Positions 34,142-46,100 of a stretch of 64,000 nt of DNA are shown piece by piece. Position 1 is the stretch's first letter; each line of letters opens with the position of its first letter. This DNA comes from Yamagishiella unicocca. Taxonomy: Eukaryota; Chlorophyta; Chlorophyceae; Chlamydomonadales; Volvocaceae. The notes under the pieces are model-generated. The model had not been told where the DNA came from. It did no database searches and worked only from the letters and a program-made list of their open reading frames with translations. Position numbers and translations under genes: made by a program. The DNA is taken from contig BDSL01000006.1 in the NCBI GenBank assembly GCA_003116995.1, forward strand, positions 1,364,001 through 1,428,000. Direction: 5' to 3'.

Positions 34142-37100
34142 ATGGGAAACACTCATGCCCGCGGGACAAGAAAGTTTTTGGACCCGGACCCGTCGTGGCA
34201 TGACTATTACGTGGCAGAATGGAGGTCTGAGCGTTCAAAGGAGCTCGATCGGCATGGAGGTGCGCTACTCACGCAAACGCTGAGGTGCAAGCAGAAGCAG
34301 ACAAAGGGTCTTTGTGGTTGCGTTGCAGGGCCTGGCCGGCCACCAGTTGCGCGTGGCGACTCTGTAACTGCCAAGCTGGTCTTTCTCGAGGTGCGACAGG
34401 GACAGCGGGACGGTCTTGGGCCGTCTTTCACACATGTCCTTCAAATGAACGAGGCCCGCCGGTGCCGCTGAAGCAAACTTGGTTTCCTCCTTGTACTCCT
34501 CAATTTGATCATGTTGTATTTCTAATACTGCTTGCTTAGATGGGTGCCACAATGTTTTAGCCATGTGGACTGTGCTAGCGCCAGCTTTCACTGCCCTTCG
34601 CTATTGGGACAACGCCCGTTGAACCTCTGGTATTTGTCTTGACAGGGGGCTCTAAGGAATGAGCAGAAGCGTATGAAACATGTGCTTCAACACCCCGACG
34701 AAGACCAAAAGCGGGAGCAGGCCCAAAAGGCGCAACAGGACCAGCTGCCGGATTTCATCCTCAACACGGATCTAAGGTTCGGTCATGCGGAGGGGGAGGG
34801 GGTTGGAACGCACCTGCAGAGTGGGGAGCAAGCACGGGTGCGGGGACTGAAACCCATTTGGAATGCAGCGAAAACGGCAAGGTAACGAAACACCTGAGCC
34901 CCGAACCCCACGTTGCGCCTTCACCCCCGCCTCTGGTGTCCTGCCACCAGTAGTGCAGTCCCTGACATCAACACCGCTCCCCGCCTGCCTTGGCGCCTCG
35001 CCTCACCTCGCTGCCGCCGCAGGGCCTACGAGCGGCTCCACTCCTCCGAGGGACCTCGGGAGGATGATCCTGCGCTGGGGCCGCAGCAGCACAGGGACTT
35101 CTCCCTGCTTTCGAAGGACCCCAGCCTGCGGAAGAAGATGATGGAGCAGCGCACCAAGATGATGGAGTACGCCAAGGGGTGAGTTCGTACTGACGTTCGT
35201 ACTGAAGTTCGTACGTCCCGAGCAGTCGCTGGCGATTGCCGGAACCGATGCACATTTGGAAGCGCTGTCCGCTTCCGGAAGGGGATGCGTGAAGCGTCCG
35301 AGATGCGTCACCTGGGATGGGCGCGCACATTAAGGAGGGCGGATGGGTTGACGCGGCATGCGCTATGTAATACAAAGCCGCGAACAAGCGGCGTGCGCCA
35401 AGCGATGTGGGTCAGCAGTAACCTTGCGTCGGATTCAGCACCAGAAGCCTCAGAAGCCTACGAAGTCATCTAGGTTCCAGATTTAATCTGGAACCTAGAT
35501 GGCGGGGTGGCGGTCCAGTGGGTGGAGCAAAGCTGGTTAAGGTAGCTTCGTATTCTAAACCGAGCCGCGCACGTGAAGACGGGGTGGTGGATACGGTTGT
35601 GGACAGTGCGGCCTCGTAAACTTGGACTGGTTGGTCAAGAGGCATAAGTCATCGCTGGGGAGCATGTTCGCAAACCCCCGGGGGCGCGGGGGTGGGGGTG
35701 TAAGGGTTGGGGGTGGGGTACGGAGCTGGTTGAGGAGGAAGGCGGCAACAGGCGAAAGCGGCAACAGGAAAAATTGTTGACTAGCTGGACTAGCTAGGGA
35801 TAAACTTTTGAAACGCGTCTGGGGTTGCTTGCATGCTGGGTGCGGCAGCCCGGAAGTCATCCCTGCACCGACGAAGCTGGAAATGATACCGGTGAGGTAA
35901 AGTGCTGGGCGGGGTGGGTATAGTCGTCCAGACGCGCACGCAACCATCCACTGCTTGCCACCCGGTGGCTCGTGGCGCGCTGACTGACACGCCGGGCTTC
36001 GTCTGCTGCCGGCGTGCGCAGTGTGAACGTGACTAAGGGCGCTCCGGGCATCGTCAAGCCGCTCAACCTCCCAGCCATCAAGTCCAAAGTGGCGTCCAAT
36101 TGGAAGGGCGGCGACCGTGAGTGCGCCGGGCGGGGGGGAGGGGCGGGAGGGGAGGTTGGAAGGGAAGGGGAGGAGCGAGTGGGGCCTCGGGGATGAGGGG
36201 TTGGAAGGAAAGGGCAGAGGGTCGTGAGCAAGGAGCAGGAGCAAGGAGCACACGCAACGAGGTGGAGGGGCCCCAGCCAGCACTGCGCTGCGCTGCAGCC
36301 CCCACTGCCTCACAGCGGCGGCCCCTCGCGCGCCCTCGTGGGCTGGACGCGGAAGCCGATGCGGGTGTGCTCCCCGACCACAGCGGCAGCAGCACCACCA
36401 CCACCACAGCAGCACCACCACAGCAGCATCACCACCACCACCACCACCACCACCACAGCAGCAGGAGGGTATGAGTCACAGCAGCTTCGGACGGAGGGGC
36501 GGCCCACCCACCGCGGCCAAATATCCCCTTGGCAGCCTGGGGGGTTCCTCCGAACTTCCCCTGCCCCCTCTTTCGCGCCCCCGGCTCCTCCGGTCACCCC
36601 CGCATCGTCTCCTACCCCTGCCCGCACAGACGGGGGCCGTGGTGAGACCGACGAGGGCGGTGAGGGCGGCGAGGGAGGGCACTGGTCCTCCCCGGCCGCC
36701 ACGGCCGAGTGGCGCATCCGCATGCACCAGGCGCGCAGGCGGACGATGCTGGTGGTGTCAGCCGTCATGCGGTGGCAGCTGGCGCTGTCGAAGAGGCCGG
36801 GGCCGAAGCGTCTGCCGCGAGTCAACTCCTTCAGCTACTTCATCCCACAGGTTGGGGAGGGGGACGGAAGAGGGGTAGTCGTGTTCGGTCGGGACTGCTG
36901 CGTTGTGCCCATGGTTCAGGGTTTGATGGTGTTGTTCCATGGAGGAACGTTCGCGCGCTGCGGTACAGGGCACGTGGTGGGGGCGGGTGTGGTTTCCTGG
37001 CGTCCGCGCGGATTGGAGGGGGGCAGGAGGCCCCAGGGGTACCGCTTCTGCGAGGCTAGAGCAGGACGAGGCCTCACAGCCCCACCGCTGCCACATGCTG

Positions 37101-40100
37101 CCACAATTGCGCCTGGCTTGAGCTGCCACCTGCTGCTACAATGGCGCCTGGCTTTAGCTGCCGTCCCTGGTTGTCCCCTGCCGTTGTCCCCTGCCTCCCC
37201 CCCCGCAGGTCCTGGGGTTCGAGGCCCGCAGGTTCATCGAGGAGGCGACCGTGGTGGCGAAGATCAAGGCGGACGCAGCTAAGCTCGAGGTGCGTGGCTG
37301 AGCGGCGTGTCGAGACGAGAAATCGCGTGTGCTAGAAACGGAGCATCACGGACCAATATCCCGCCAGCCCACCATCCCCCGCAGCGGCCTGCAAAACCCT
37401 GAAAAGCTAGGCGAAGGGGTAGGGATGGGACGAGTTGGCGTCCGGGTCTCGGCGCTCTCCGTGCGCGACCCCTCCCCCGCGTCCCGTTCACCAGCTAGCA
37501 TTCATTTTGCTCCTCTTTCCCCTCTTGTCGTATGACGAGTTTCCCCTCTTGTCGGTTGACGAATTTCCTATCCACCGCCCCCGGCTGTTCTAAACGAGTT
37601 TTTCTCGCATCCACGGGTCTTCCTCGAAACCCCGGCTGCTCTCGCAGGAGCCGCAGGAGCCGCCGCCCACAGGCGAGCAACCGGCTGAGGGGGAGCAGGA
37701 GTCCGCAGCTGAGACCCCGGAGCGTGCCCCTAGAGCGGTCCTCCGGCGAGGCGTCTCGGACAGCGGCTTCCAATCCGCCGCCGCAGCGGCGGCAGCAGCC
37801 GTCGCCGTCGCCTCCCCTGGCGGTGTGGAGCTGACTGGCGGCAGCGGCAGCGCGGGGCCACTCGCCAGCGGGATGGTGCGACCCAAGAAGAGGCCGGAGC
37901 TGCGCAAGTCCTCGTCTGGTGAGGGGAAGGGGAGAGGGAGCGCGGGCGGCAAGGGGCGGGGATAACCAGGGAGGGGGGCGACCAGGGAGGGGGAAGCGTC
38001 CAGGGAGGGGGCCGCGTCGGGCTTTGCGCCGTTGCGTCTTGTGCGCTTCCCCTCCTGCAGCACACATTGGCTGCAGAGCGCTTGGCCACGTCGCCTCTCG
38101 TGTTGATGGGATGACGGTGAGGCGCTTGTGCCGCCTGCACCTGCCCCTTCAGCGTGTCCCTGCGATACACCACCACCACCACTACACAAGCGCGCACATG
38201 GGGGCACTCGGGTAGAGCGGGACACGCCTCGTTAACTAAGCACCTCCCGGGTCCACCCTGCCCCTCCGGGTGCCTCCCTCCTTCGCCGCATCCGGACCCG
38301 AATCCAAACCCACTACCCACACGCACGCACGCCGCCGCCCACCGCCACCGCCGACCCCAACCGCGCGCAGCCCTAGCTGAGGCGCCGTCGTCCGTGCTCC
38401 TTCACCCCGCCCCCCGGCCCCCCCCGCGCAGGCAAGTCCTTTTTCTCCCCCCCTGAAGCCCACCTCGCAGGACACAACTCCGACATGGAGCCGTACGGCG
38501 CGCCGCGGCGCCTCTACAGCAGCAAGTGCGGGTCCACGAGGCTTCCCTCCATCAGCGGCGGCGGCGCCGGGCGCTTCTCCTCCTCCGGATCGATGAGCGC
38601 CGGGCCGCACGACAGCGGCGTGCCCCAGGCGCCCCGCCAGCCCCGAGGCAAGCTCAGCCGCGTGAGCTCCTCCGGCCAGGGCCGGACCAGCCGGCGCCAG
38701 TCGGACAGCGCCCTGGCGGCGGCGGTGGCGGCGGCGGCGTTGCTGCCGCCGGGCACGGCGGCGGCGCAGCCGCCGCCGCGCGGCGTTGCCGGCGCCACCG
38801 CTTCCCGAGTGGGCAGCGCCGTGGCGGCGCTTGTGCGGCGGGGGGTGCAGGGCGGTGCGGGGAGGGCTCGTGCGTCGGACTGCGGCTCGTCGCGAATGCG
38901 CCGGGAGGCGAGTGAGACCGGCGGCGGCAGCAGCAGCAGTTTTATGGCGGGGCTGCGGCAGTCGCTGTCCGGGGCTGCGGGCCCGGGTAACCACAACCTC
39001 CACCACCACCAGCCGGCGAGCCCCCGGCGCAGTGAAGCCGGCGGCGGGGGACACATTGGCACCTCCAACAGCGCGCCGCCCGAGTCCCCGAGTAGTGGTG
39101 CGGCCGGGGGCTTCTTCCTGCCGCGCATCTCCAGCAGCAACTCGGTGGGCGTCGTGGGCGGCGGCAGCAGCGGCGGCGGCGGCGGCGCCAACGGCAATGG
39201 CAACGGCGGCGGGGCGGGCAAGCCGCTGACGCTGGCACAGGGTAGGAGGGGCGGCGAGGTGGAGGGCGGGCAGGGGTGTCTGTTGGACGATGGGCGTGTT
39301 GTGGAGGGGTTGGGGTGTGGGGCGCCGAGTCAGGCGGCTCAATCAGGAGGTTTTGTGAGGAAAGCCCGTGTAGCCCAATAGGGAGGCGGGTGAAGCGGCT
39401 TAGGGCAGGTCCTCCGGAGGGCGTCAAGCTGGCGGGTGGGATTGTGTGGAGGGAGAGGGCGGGTGGGAGTGTGTGGAGGGAGAGGGCGGGTGGGACTGTG
39501 TGGAGGGAGAGGGCGGGTGGGAGTGTGTGGAGGGAGAGGGTGTGTGGAGGGAGGGGGAGGGGAGCTGGGTGGTGGCTGCAGGTCGCGAGGTGCTTGCTGG
39601 TGGTCTGCAGTGGGAGCTAAGGGGCGAGGTGGGGCTCGCGGCGGCGGCTCCTAACTTCACCCGGGGTGCGCCGCCGCTTAGCGTGCTCTCTCAGCAGCGT
39701 GTTGTGGAGGTGCACATTGTGGAGCAACCCCCTTCGGGGACGGGAGGGGCTCCAGGGAGGGGCTCCAGGGAGGTGGCTCGCAACCTCTCCGCCCGCACCT
39801 GGCACCACAAGCGCCGCCGCCGACCTCCATGCCCCTCCCCCGCCCCCGGGTGTGTTTCGCCGCCCTTCTCCTTCTTCCCCCCTCAGCCCGCCGCAGCGCG
39901 CTGATGGCCGAAGCCGGCAACCTCAGCGGCAACTCGGACGACGGCAGCCGGGCCGCCATGTCCCCCTCGCGGCTGGGCCCTCTGAAGCTGGGGAACGGTG
40001 AGTGTGGGAGAAGGGCGGGCATGAGAGGAAAGCCGTGGGTCGGCACTGATGCGTGGAACCGGAACTTTGGGTACCGGGTTGGGTTAGAGCGGGCTGGGGT

Positions 40101-43100
40101 GCAGAGGGACCGCTCAGCCTGGCCAGCGGGCCGTACCAGTATCGCACCCGCCTCTTGCCACCTTCCCTGGAGGGTCTGGGCTGCCCAGCTACTCGCGCCC
40201 CTAGTGCGGCTACGGTGCCGTGCGCCAGCCGCAGTGCCCCCTCGGGGGGCGCTGCTACCTGGGCTGTTGAGGGGGCTGTGCGTGTCGTTGGTGAGGGAGA
40301 CCGAGGCGAGCGCCTCCCGCAGTCCCCATCTCGTCACCGGCAACGACAGCATTGCCTATGCGGCCAGCCTCCTGACTTGGCCCCGGCCCCTTTGCGGCCT
40401 CCCACCCCCCCCCTCCCGCAGGCACCGCCAACAGCAGCGGCTCCTCCCGCTCGCCGGATAAGGCCCCCGGAGGCTCCCCGGGAACCGCCAGCATCCTGGA
40501 CGTGCTGCGGCAGTCCAAGGAGGGGGGACTGCGGGAGGCGCTCGCCTCGGTCTCCCTCACCAACGACACGCACAGCCCCCTCAACAGCCCAGGTAGCAGC
40601 GCCCCCCGAGGGGGCACTGCGGCTGGGGCACCGGGTGAAAGCTGGGAGAGGGGGCTCGTCCCCTCTTTGCCACTCTTTGCCGCCCTTTCCTTTTCTCCTC
40701 CCTCCGCCGCCGCCTTCTGCCCCTGCGTCGATTCACCGGTTTCTCCTCCTCCCTTGCTGCTCCCTCCCTCCTACCCTCCCTGTAGGCATGCGGGCTCGCG
40801 CCACCTCCCTGGACGCCAACTTCCCCGGCCTGGCCTCCGGCCTGGAGCTGGCGCGCCGGGCAGCCAGCGACACCCCCACCTCCACCCCCATCCCCGCCCC
40901 CAACCCCGGACACCTCCTGCCCATCTCCGCATCCTCGTCCGGCCACCCGCCCCCTCCCGCGCCCGACCCCGTCAGCTCAACCGCCACCGACGACGAGCTG
41001 CCGCCGCCCATCAGCCCCACCGCCCCGCTGCCCTCCCCCGTGCCACCCCCCGGCCCGCCGCCCTCCATCCCGCCCCCGCTCCGGCCCTCCGTCGCCGCCC
41101 CCGCCGCCCACACCTCCCCCTCCCCGCTGGCGCCTCCATCCAGCCAGGCCACTGCGGCGCTGGCTGCAGCCGTGGCGGGGCTCCCGCCAATGCCTCCAGG
41201 GAAGCCCCCCCTGGGTCCAGGGGGGGAGCGCGTCCGCAGCGGCCGGGCGACCTCCCTCCCCGCGCCAGACAGCGAAGCCGCCATCCGAGTCGGCAAGGCG
41301 CAGCAGTTGATGGGCATGTACGCCAACCGCGTCAACGCCACGTGGGCCGAGTCGCAGCAGTGGGCGGCGCCCACGGTGCTGTCGGTTCCGGAGCAGGAGG
41401 CGTTTTGCGCGTCGGACGCGTGGGTGCCGTACAAGGTGACGGTGCTGCGCATGATCAAGTCGGGCGGCCTGGCGGTGCACATCGACGCGTGTGCTGACGT
41501 GGTGCAGCTGCCGGACGGGACGGTCATGGACGTGTGGACGAGCGACCCGTGGGTCCTGGCGCAGAAGCTGCGGCCCGGCAGCGTAAGTGGGAGCTGGGCG
41601 GGTGGGTGGGCAGGGAGGAGAGGGGGACGGCGCCGCACGGAGAGGGGGGTGGTGTGAGACCGGTGACACGAAAAACGACAAGATAGTGGGCGCATGGTCG
41701 GCGGACAGCGAGGATGCGGGCGCATGCTGGAGCAATGTGATGGGGGGGGGGGCGCGTGATGGGCGGGGGGGCGGCGGCGAGAAGATCCAGGGGGTACACG
41801 ACATGGGGGGGGGCAGAGCGCAGGGTCTGCGGTAAGCACCTATATAGGCAACATGGCATCATTAGGGGAGAGCAATACGTATGCCAAGTATTGTATGGAG
41901 TCGGGGCCCCTTCCTCCGCCTCGTTGTCTTCCTCGCCGACTCCCCGCCCTCCTGACCCCCACCCCGCACTCCCGCCCTCCTGACCCCCACCCCGCACTCC
42001 CGCCCTCCTGACCCCCACCCCGCACTCCCGCCCTCCTGACCCCCACCCCGCCCTCCCGCACTCCTGACCCCCACCCCGCACTCCCGTCCTCCTGACCCCC
42101 ACCCCGCACTCCCGCCCTCCTGACCCCCACCCCGCACTCCCGCCCTCCTGACCCCCACCCCGCACTCCCGCCCTCCTGACCCCCACCCCGCACCCCCAGT
42201 TGCCGCTGTCTGAGCGCATCGAGGGCGTCTCCCTGGGCGCCCGCGCGGTGCAGCAGCTGGTGCTCGCTGTGGAGGCGCTGGCGGGCAAGGAGGCGGTGCC
42301 CAAGCTGACGGTGGTGCTGGCCATCAACGACGACCAGCGGAACGCAGTGGTGGCGGACATCATACGGACGCGGTCTTACGGGTGGGTGAGGCACAGGGCC
42401 GCTGTCGGCTGCGCTGGGAGGGGCAGGGGGCGGGAGACGCGGTTGTAAGACATGGGAAACGGAGGGCAGGAAAACTAGCCGGCGGGGCGTTGGTCAGGGT
42501 TGTGGGGAGGCAGGCTGTGTGCTGCGTCCTGCCCTTCCTCCCCCCCCACCGCCCCCTTCCCGAACACGCCGTCCGGATACACGCCCCGTGGGCCGACCCT
42601 CTTGACCCTCTGCCTCCCGCCTCACCCGCGCCTGCTGCTACTGCTGCCGCTCCCACCCCCCTTCCCCCCCTCCCTTCTACCGTATGTCTCAACACGTTCC
42701 ACATTTTTCATCGTACATGGGTTTTTATTGCGGCCCCCCTAACGGCTCTCCTCCTCCGGCCCCTCCCCCGCTTTCCCCGGGTTTGCTCCCCTCCCCCGCT
42801 GTCCCCGGGTTTGCTCCCACCCCCCGCTGTCCCCGCAGCCTCAAGCCGGAGAACCTCGTCCTCACGGCCCAGCGCAAGCGCTGCGGCTACCGGTACGACA
42901 AGGACGCACAGGCTTTCTTGGAGGTGCGTGGGCGGGCGAGGTGGGGGGGGAGGGAGGGGGAGGGAGGGGGAGGGAGGGGGAGGGAGGGGGAGGGAGGGGG
43001 AGGGAGGAGCTGCTGGCATCGACTGCGGCACAGCTTGCTGGGGGAGGGCTGACATTTGACAGGGGCGCGGGCAGTAGCCCCTACCACCCCACCCTGCCTC

Positions 43101-46100
43101 GCTCCTCTGCTCCACACCAACCTGCCGCCCACATCAAATTACCGCGTATCCCTTCCCACCCTCCTCCCTTTCCACGTCACCTTCCTTCCTTTCCACGTCA
43201 CCTTCCCTTTCCACGTCACCTTCCTTCCTTTCCAAGCCACCCTCCTTCCTTTCTCTCCATCTCTCGGCCCACGGGTTTCCTCCCCACCCCACCCCCGTTT
43301 CGGCCACCTCCCCCACCCGCCCGGCCCCCCTCCTCCGACCTCCCCTCCGACCTCCGTCTTTACTTTCCTCAACCCAGTTCCCCAGCATGCACCTCGAATC
43401 GTCTGTTCTAAACGGTCGTCATTTTACCCTCCTCCCCTCAACCAGGACCCCGCCACCCCCCCTGAGGTCCTGGGCAGCGGCTTCGCGCTGTGCCAGCTGG
43501 CCTGGCTGGGCGACGCCTTCTCCGTCAGCCGCGAGGGCGAGCTGGTGATGCTGATGGGGCGCACCCTCCTGGAGCGATTCGCGGACAGCAAGGTTGAGTG
43601 GCTGGTGGCGCGGAGGGCTCGCGACCTGGCGCTGCTGACCCCCGAGGGGGTGCTGGACCTGCAGCACCTAGCCTTCGCGATGTTCGCAGCGGACCGCCAC
43701 AGCGGCAACATGGTGGCGCAGGTGGGGGCGCTGCGCGGGGGGGGGGCAGAGAGCAGACCCGTGGGTCGCACATGGAAGCTGCTGGGGAGAGGTGGTGATA
43801 TGTGTGGGGGGGTGGAAGGTGGGAAGGGGAGGGAAGAGGGGAGGTGTAGTGGGGAGGAGGGTGAGGGCAGGGCAGGTTGCTGCTGTGTGCTTTGTTGCTT
43901 GCTTGTCAGTCCTCACGGCCAGAGACGCATCTGACTCCCTTCGACCCGGGCCCCTGTCCCCCCCCACACGCACACACACAGGCCGCCCCCGCCTCCTCTG
44001 TGACCATCTCTCGGGCCTACGACTCCACCCTCCTGGCACTCAAGGCGCCTCCCGCCGCCGCCGTCCCGACACGCATCTCCACCATCGCCGCCAGCGCTGC
44101 CGGCGTGGAGGGCGGCGGCGGCGGCGCGGGTGTGGTTGACCTGCGGGCTGCGGAGCTGAGCAGCCCCCTCATGGTGGAGGCGCTGGCGGGGGTCAGGAAG
44201 CAGGCGGGCCACGACGGCTGGGTGGGGCTGCAGCGCTACCTGATGCACGTGCCCACGCTACACAGTACGTATGGGAGGGAAGAGGAGGGAGGGGGCGGAG
44301 GGCCGCGGTTTCCTCCAGCTAGTACCACCCCTCCTCCTACGTCAATTCACCAGTTTACTCTCCACCCCGCTTCCCTCTCACCCCGCCCCGCCCGCACTCA
44401 GCTTCCTCGTACACGGGCTCTCCTCATCCCGCTCCCCGCTCACCCCGCCCCGCCGCCCCCCTCCCCCGCAGCCATGCTCAACACCCTGGGCATCTTCCGC
44501 CCCAAGCTCACCATGGCCGGCGACGTGGCCCGGCTGTCGCTTGACGCCGGCGACATCACCGCGGACAAGCGGGTGGCCTGTGTGGCCGTACACACCCGCA
44601 CCAGCCCAGCGATCCTCACCAGCCCGAACGTGAGCCCGCGCCGCCCGGCCCGCACCCACGACCCCCGCACCCACGACCCCCGCACCCACGACCCCCGCAC
44701 CCACGACCCCCGCACCGCCAACTCACCCCAAGCCCCGCAACCCGCAACCTCCATTCCGGTTCCAACCGCCGAGCCTCCAGCTGCCACCGTCCCGCTACGC
44801 TACTCCCTCCTCCATCGCCTCTGAACCTCTTCACTCGATCCGCCGCTCTTAACCCTCCGGTCAACCCTAAAACCCTAAAACCCCTCCCCGCTCCAGGAGG
44901 TGGACGACCTCATCCCGCTGCTCCTGACTCAGGACCGCTCCGCGGCCTTCCGCGACATCATCTCCTCCTCCAACGAGGCCGGAGCCGGCTCGTCCGGCGA
45001 CGCCAGCAGCAGCGCCGCCGCGGACGGCTCCGCCTCCACCGCCGTGGTTCTGACCACCAAGCCCGGCATCCGCATCCTGCTGTTCGTGGCCTCCAATGAG
45101 GTCACCCAGCTGGCGGTCAACCTGGTGCTGCTGATGGCCAGGTGGGTGGGCAGGCGGGGGTGGAGGGGCGAGGCGAGGCGACCCGTGGGTCGGCATTTAT
45201 TAGGGGCTAAGTAAAAAATGACGAGGAAGAGTTCCCCGGGACGCTCGGAGGGGGGAGGGATTGTAAGGAAAGCCCGTGTCCGAGTAGAACGCCGGAGGGG
45301 GGAGGGATTGTGAGGAAAGCCCGTGTGGGCAAGGAGGCGGATTAGGAAACCGATTGGTACATACGTTTGCGGATGCATGCTGGAAAGGGGAGGGGATAAG
45401 GCCTGCAGGCCGACGTAGGGAGGCAGAGGAAGGGGCAGGTTGGGGCCAGGTGCAGGCAGGGGAATCGCGTGGGTCATCACGCCTCCAGCATACACCCACA
45501 CCATTCGCTCTGCCGCCTCCCCGCCACATCGACCCCTGCCCCCCTTGCGTCTCCTCACCTGACCCCTGCCCCCTTGCGTCTCCTCACCTGACTCCTGCCC
45601 CCTTGCGTCTCCTCACCTGACCCCTGACCCCTTGCGTCTCCTCACCTGACCCCTGCCCCCCTTGCGTCTCCTCACCTGACCCCTGCCCCCCTTGCGTCTC
45701 CTCACCTGACCCCTGCCCCCTTGCGTCTCCTCACCTGACCCCTGCCCCCCTTGCGTCTCCTCACCTGACCCCTGCCCCCTGGCGTCTCCTCACCTGACCC
45801 CTGCCCCCTGGCGTCTCCTCACCTGACCCCCGCCCCCTGGCGCCCCCCGCCCCTCAGACCCGGCCGCGACGTGGTCCACCTGGTGACTGTGGTGCACAAC
45901 AGCCTGCAGACGACCACCGGGCAGGCGCTGGTGCTCAAGTACCTCAAACAGGTGGGGTGGCGCGAAAACCGTTGACACGAAAACGGCAGGTGGGGGGGAA
46001 GGCAGGGCTGCCAGGAGGAGGAGGATGACGTGGGAGGGCTGCCAGTCTCGCTCTCATCCGCCGCGGCGTGTATTCCCCCCGCCCTGCATCACTGCCCCTC

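Noticed and set aside
36310..36825. Minus-strand open frame with a valine run and plus-strand His/Gln run
   Set aside because: Comes from the CAC/CAG microsatellite inside an intron; no splice support.
41945..42198. Regularly spaced repeats as a possible CRISPR array
   Set aside because: Direct head-to-tail minisatellite without unique spacers, in a eukaryotic intron.
41524..42363. Minus-strand Gly-rich repeated open frames
   Set aside because: They are the reverse strand of the 28-bp C-rich intronic minisatellite.
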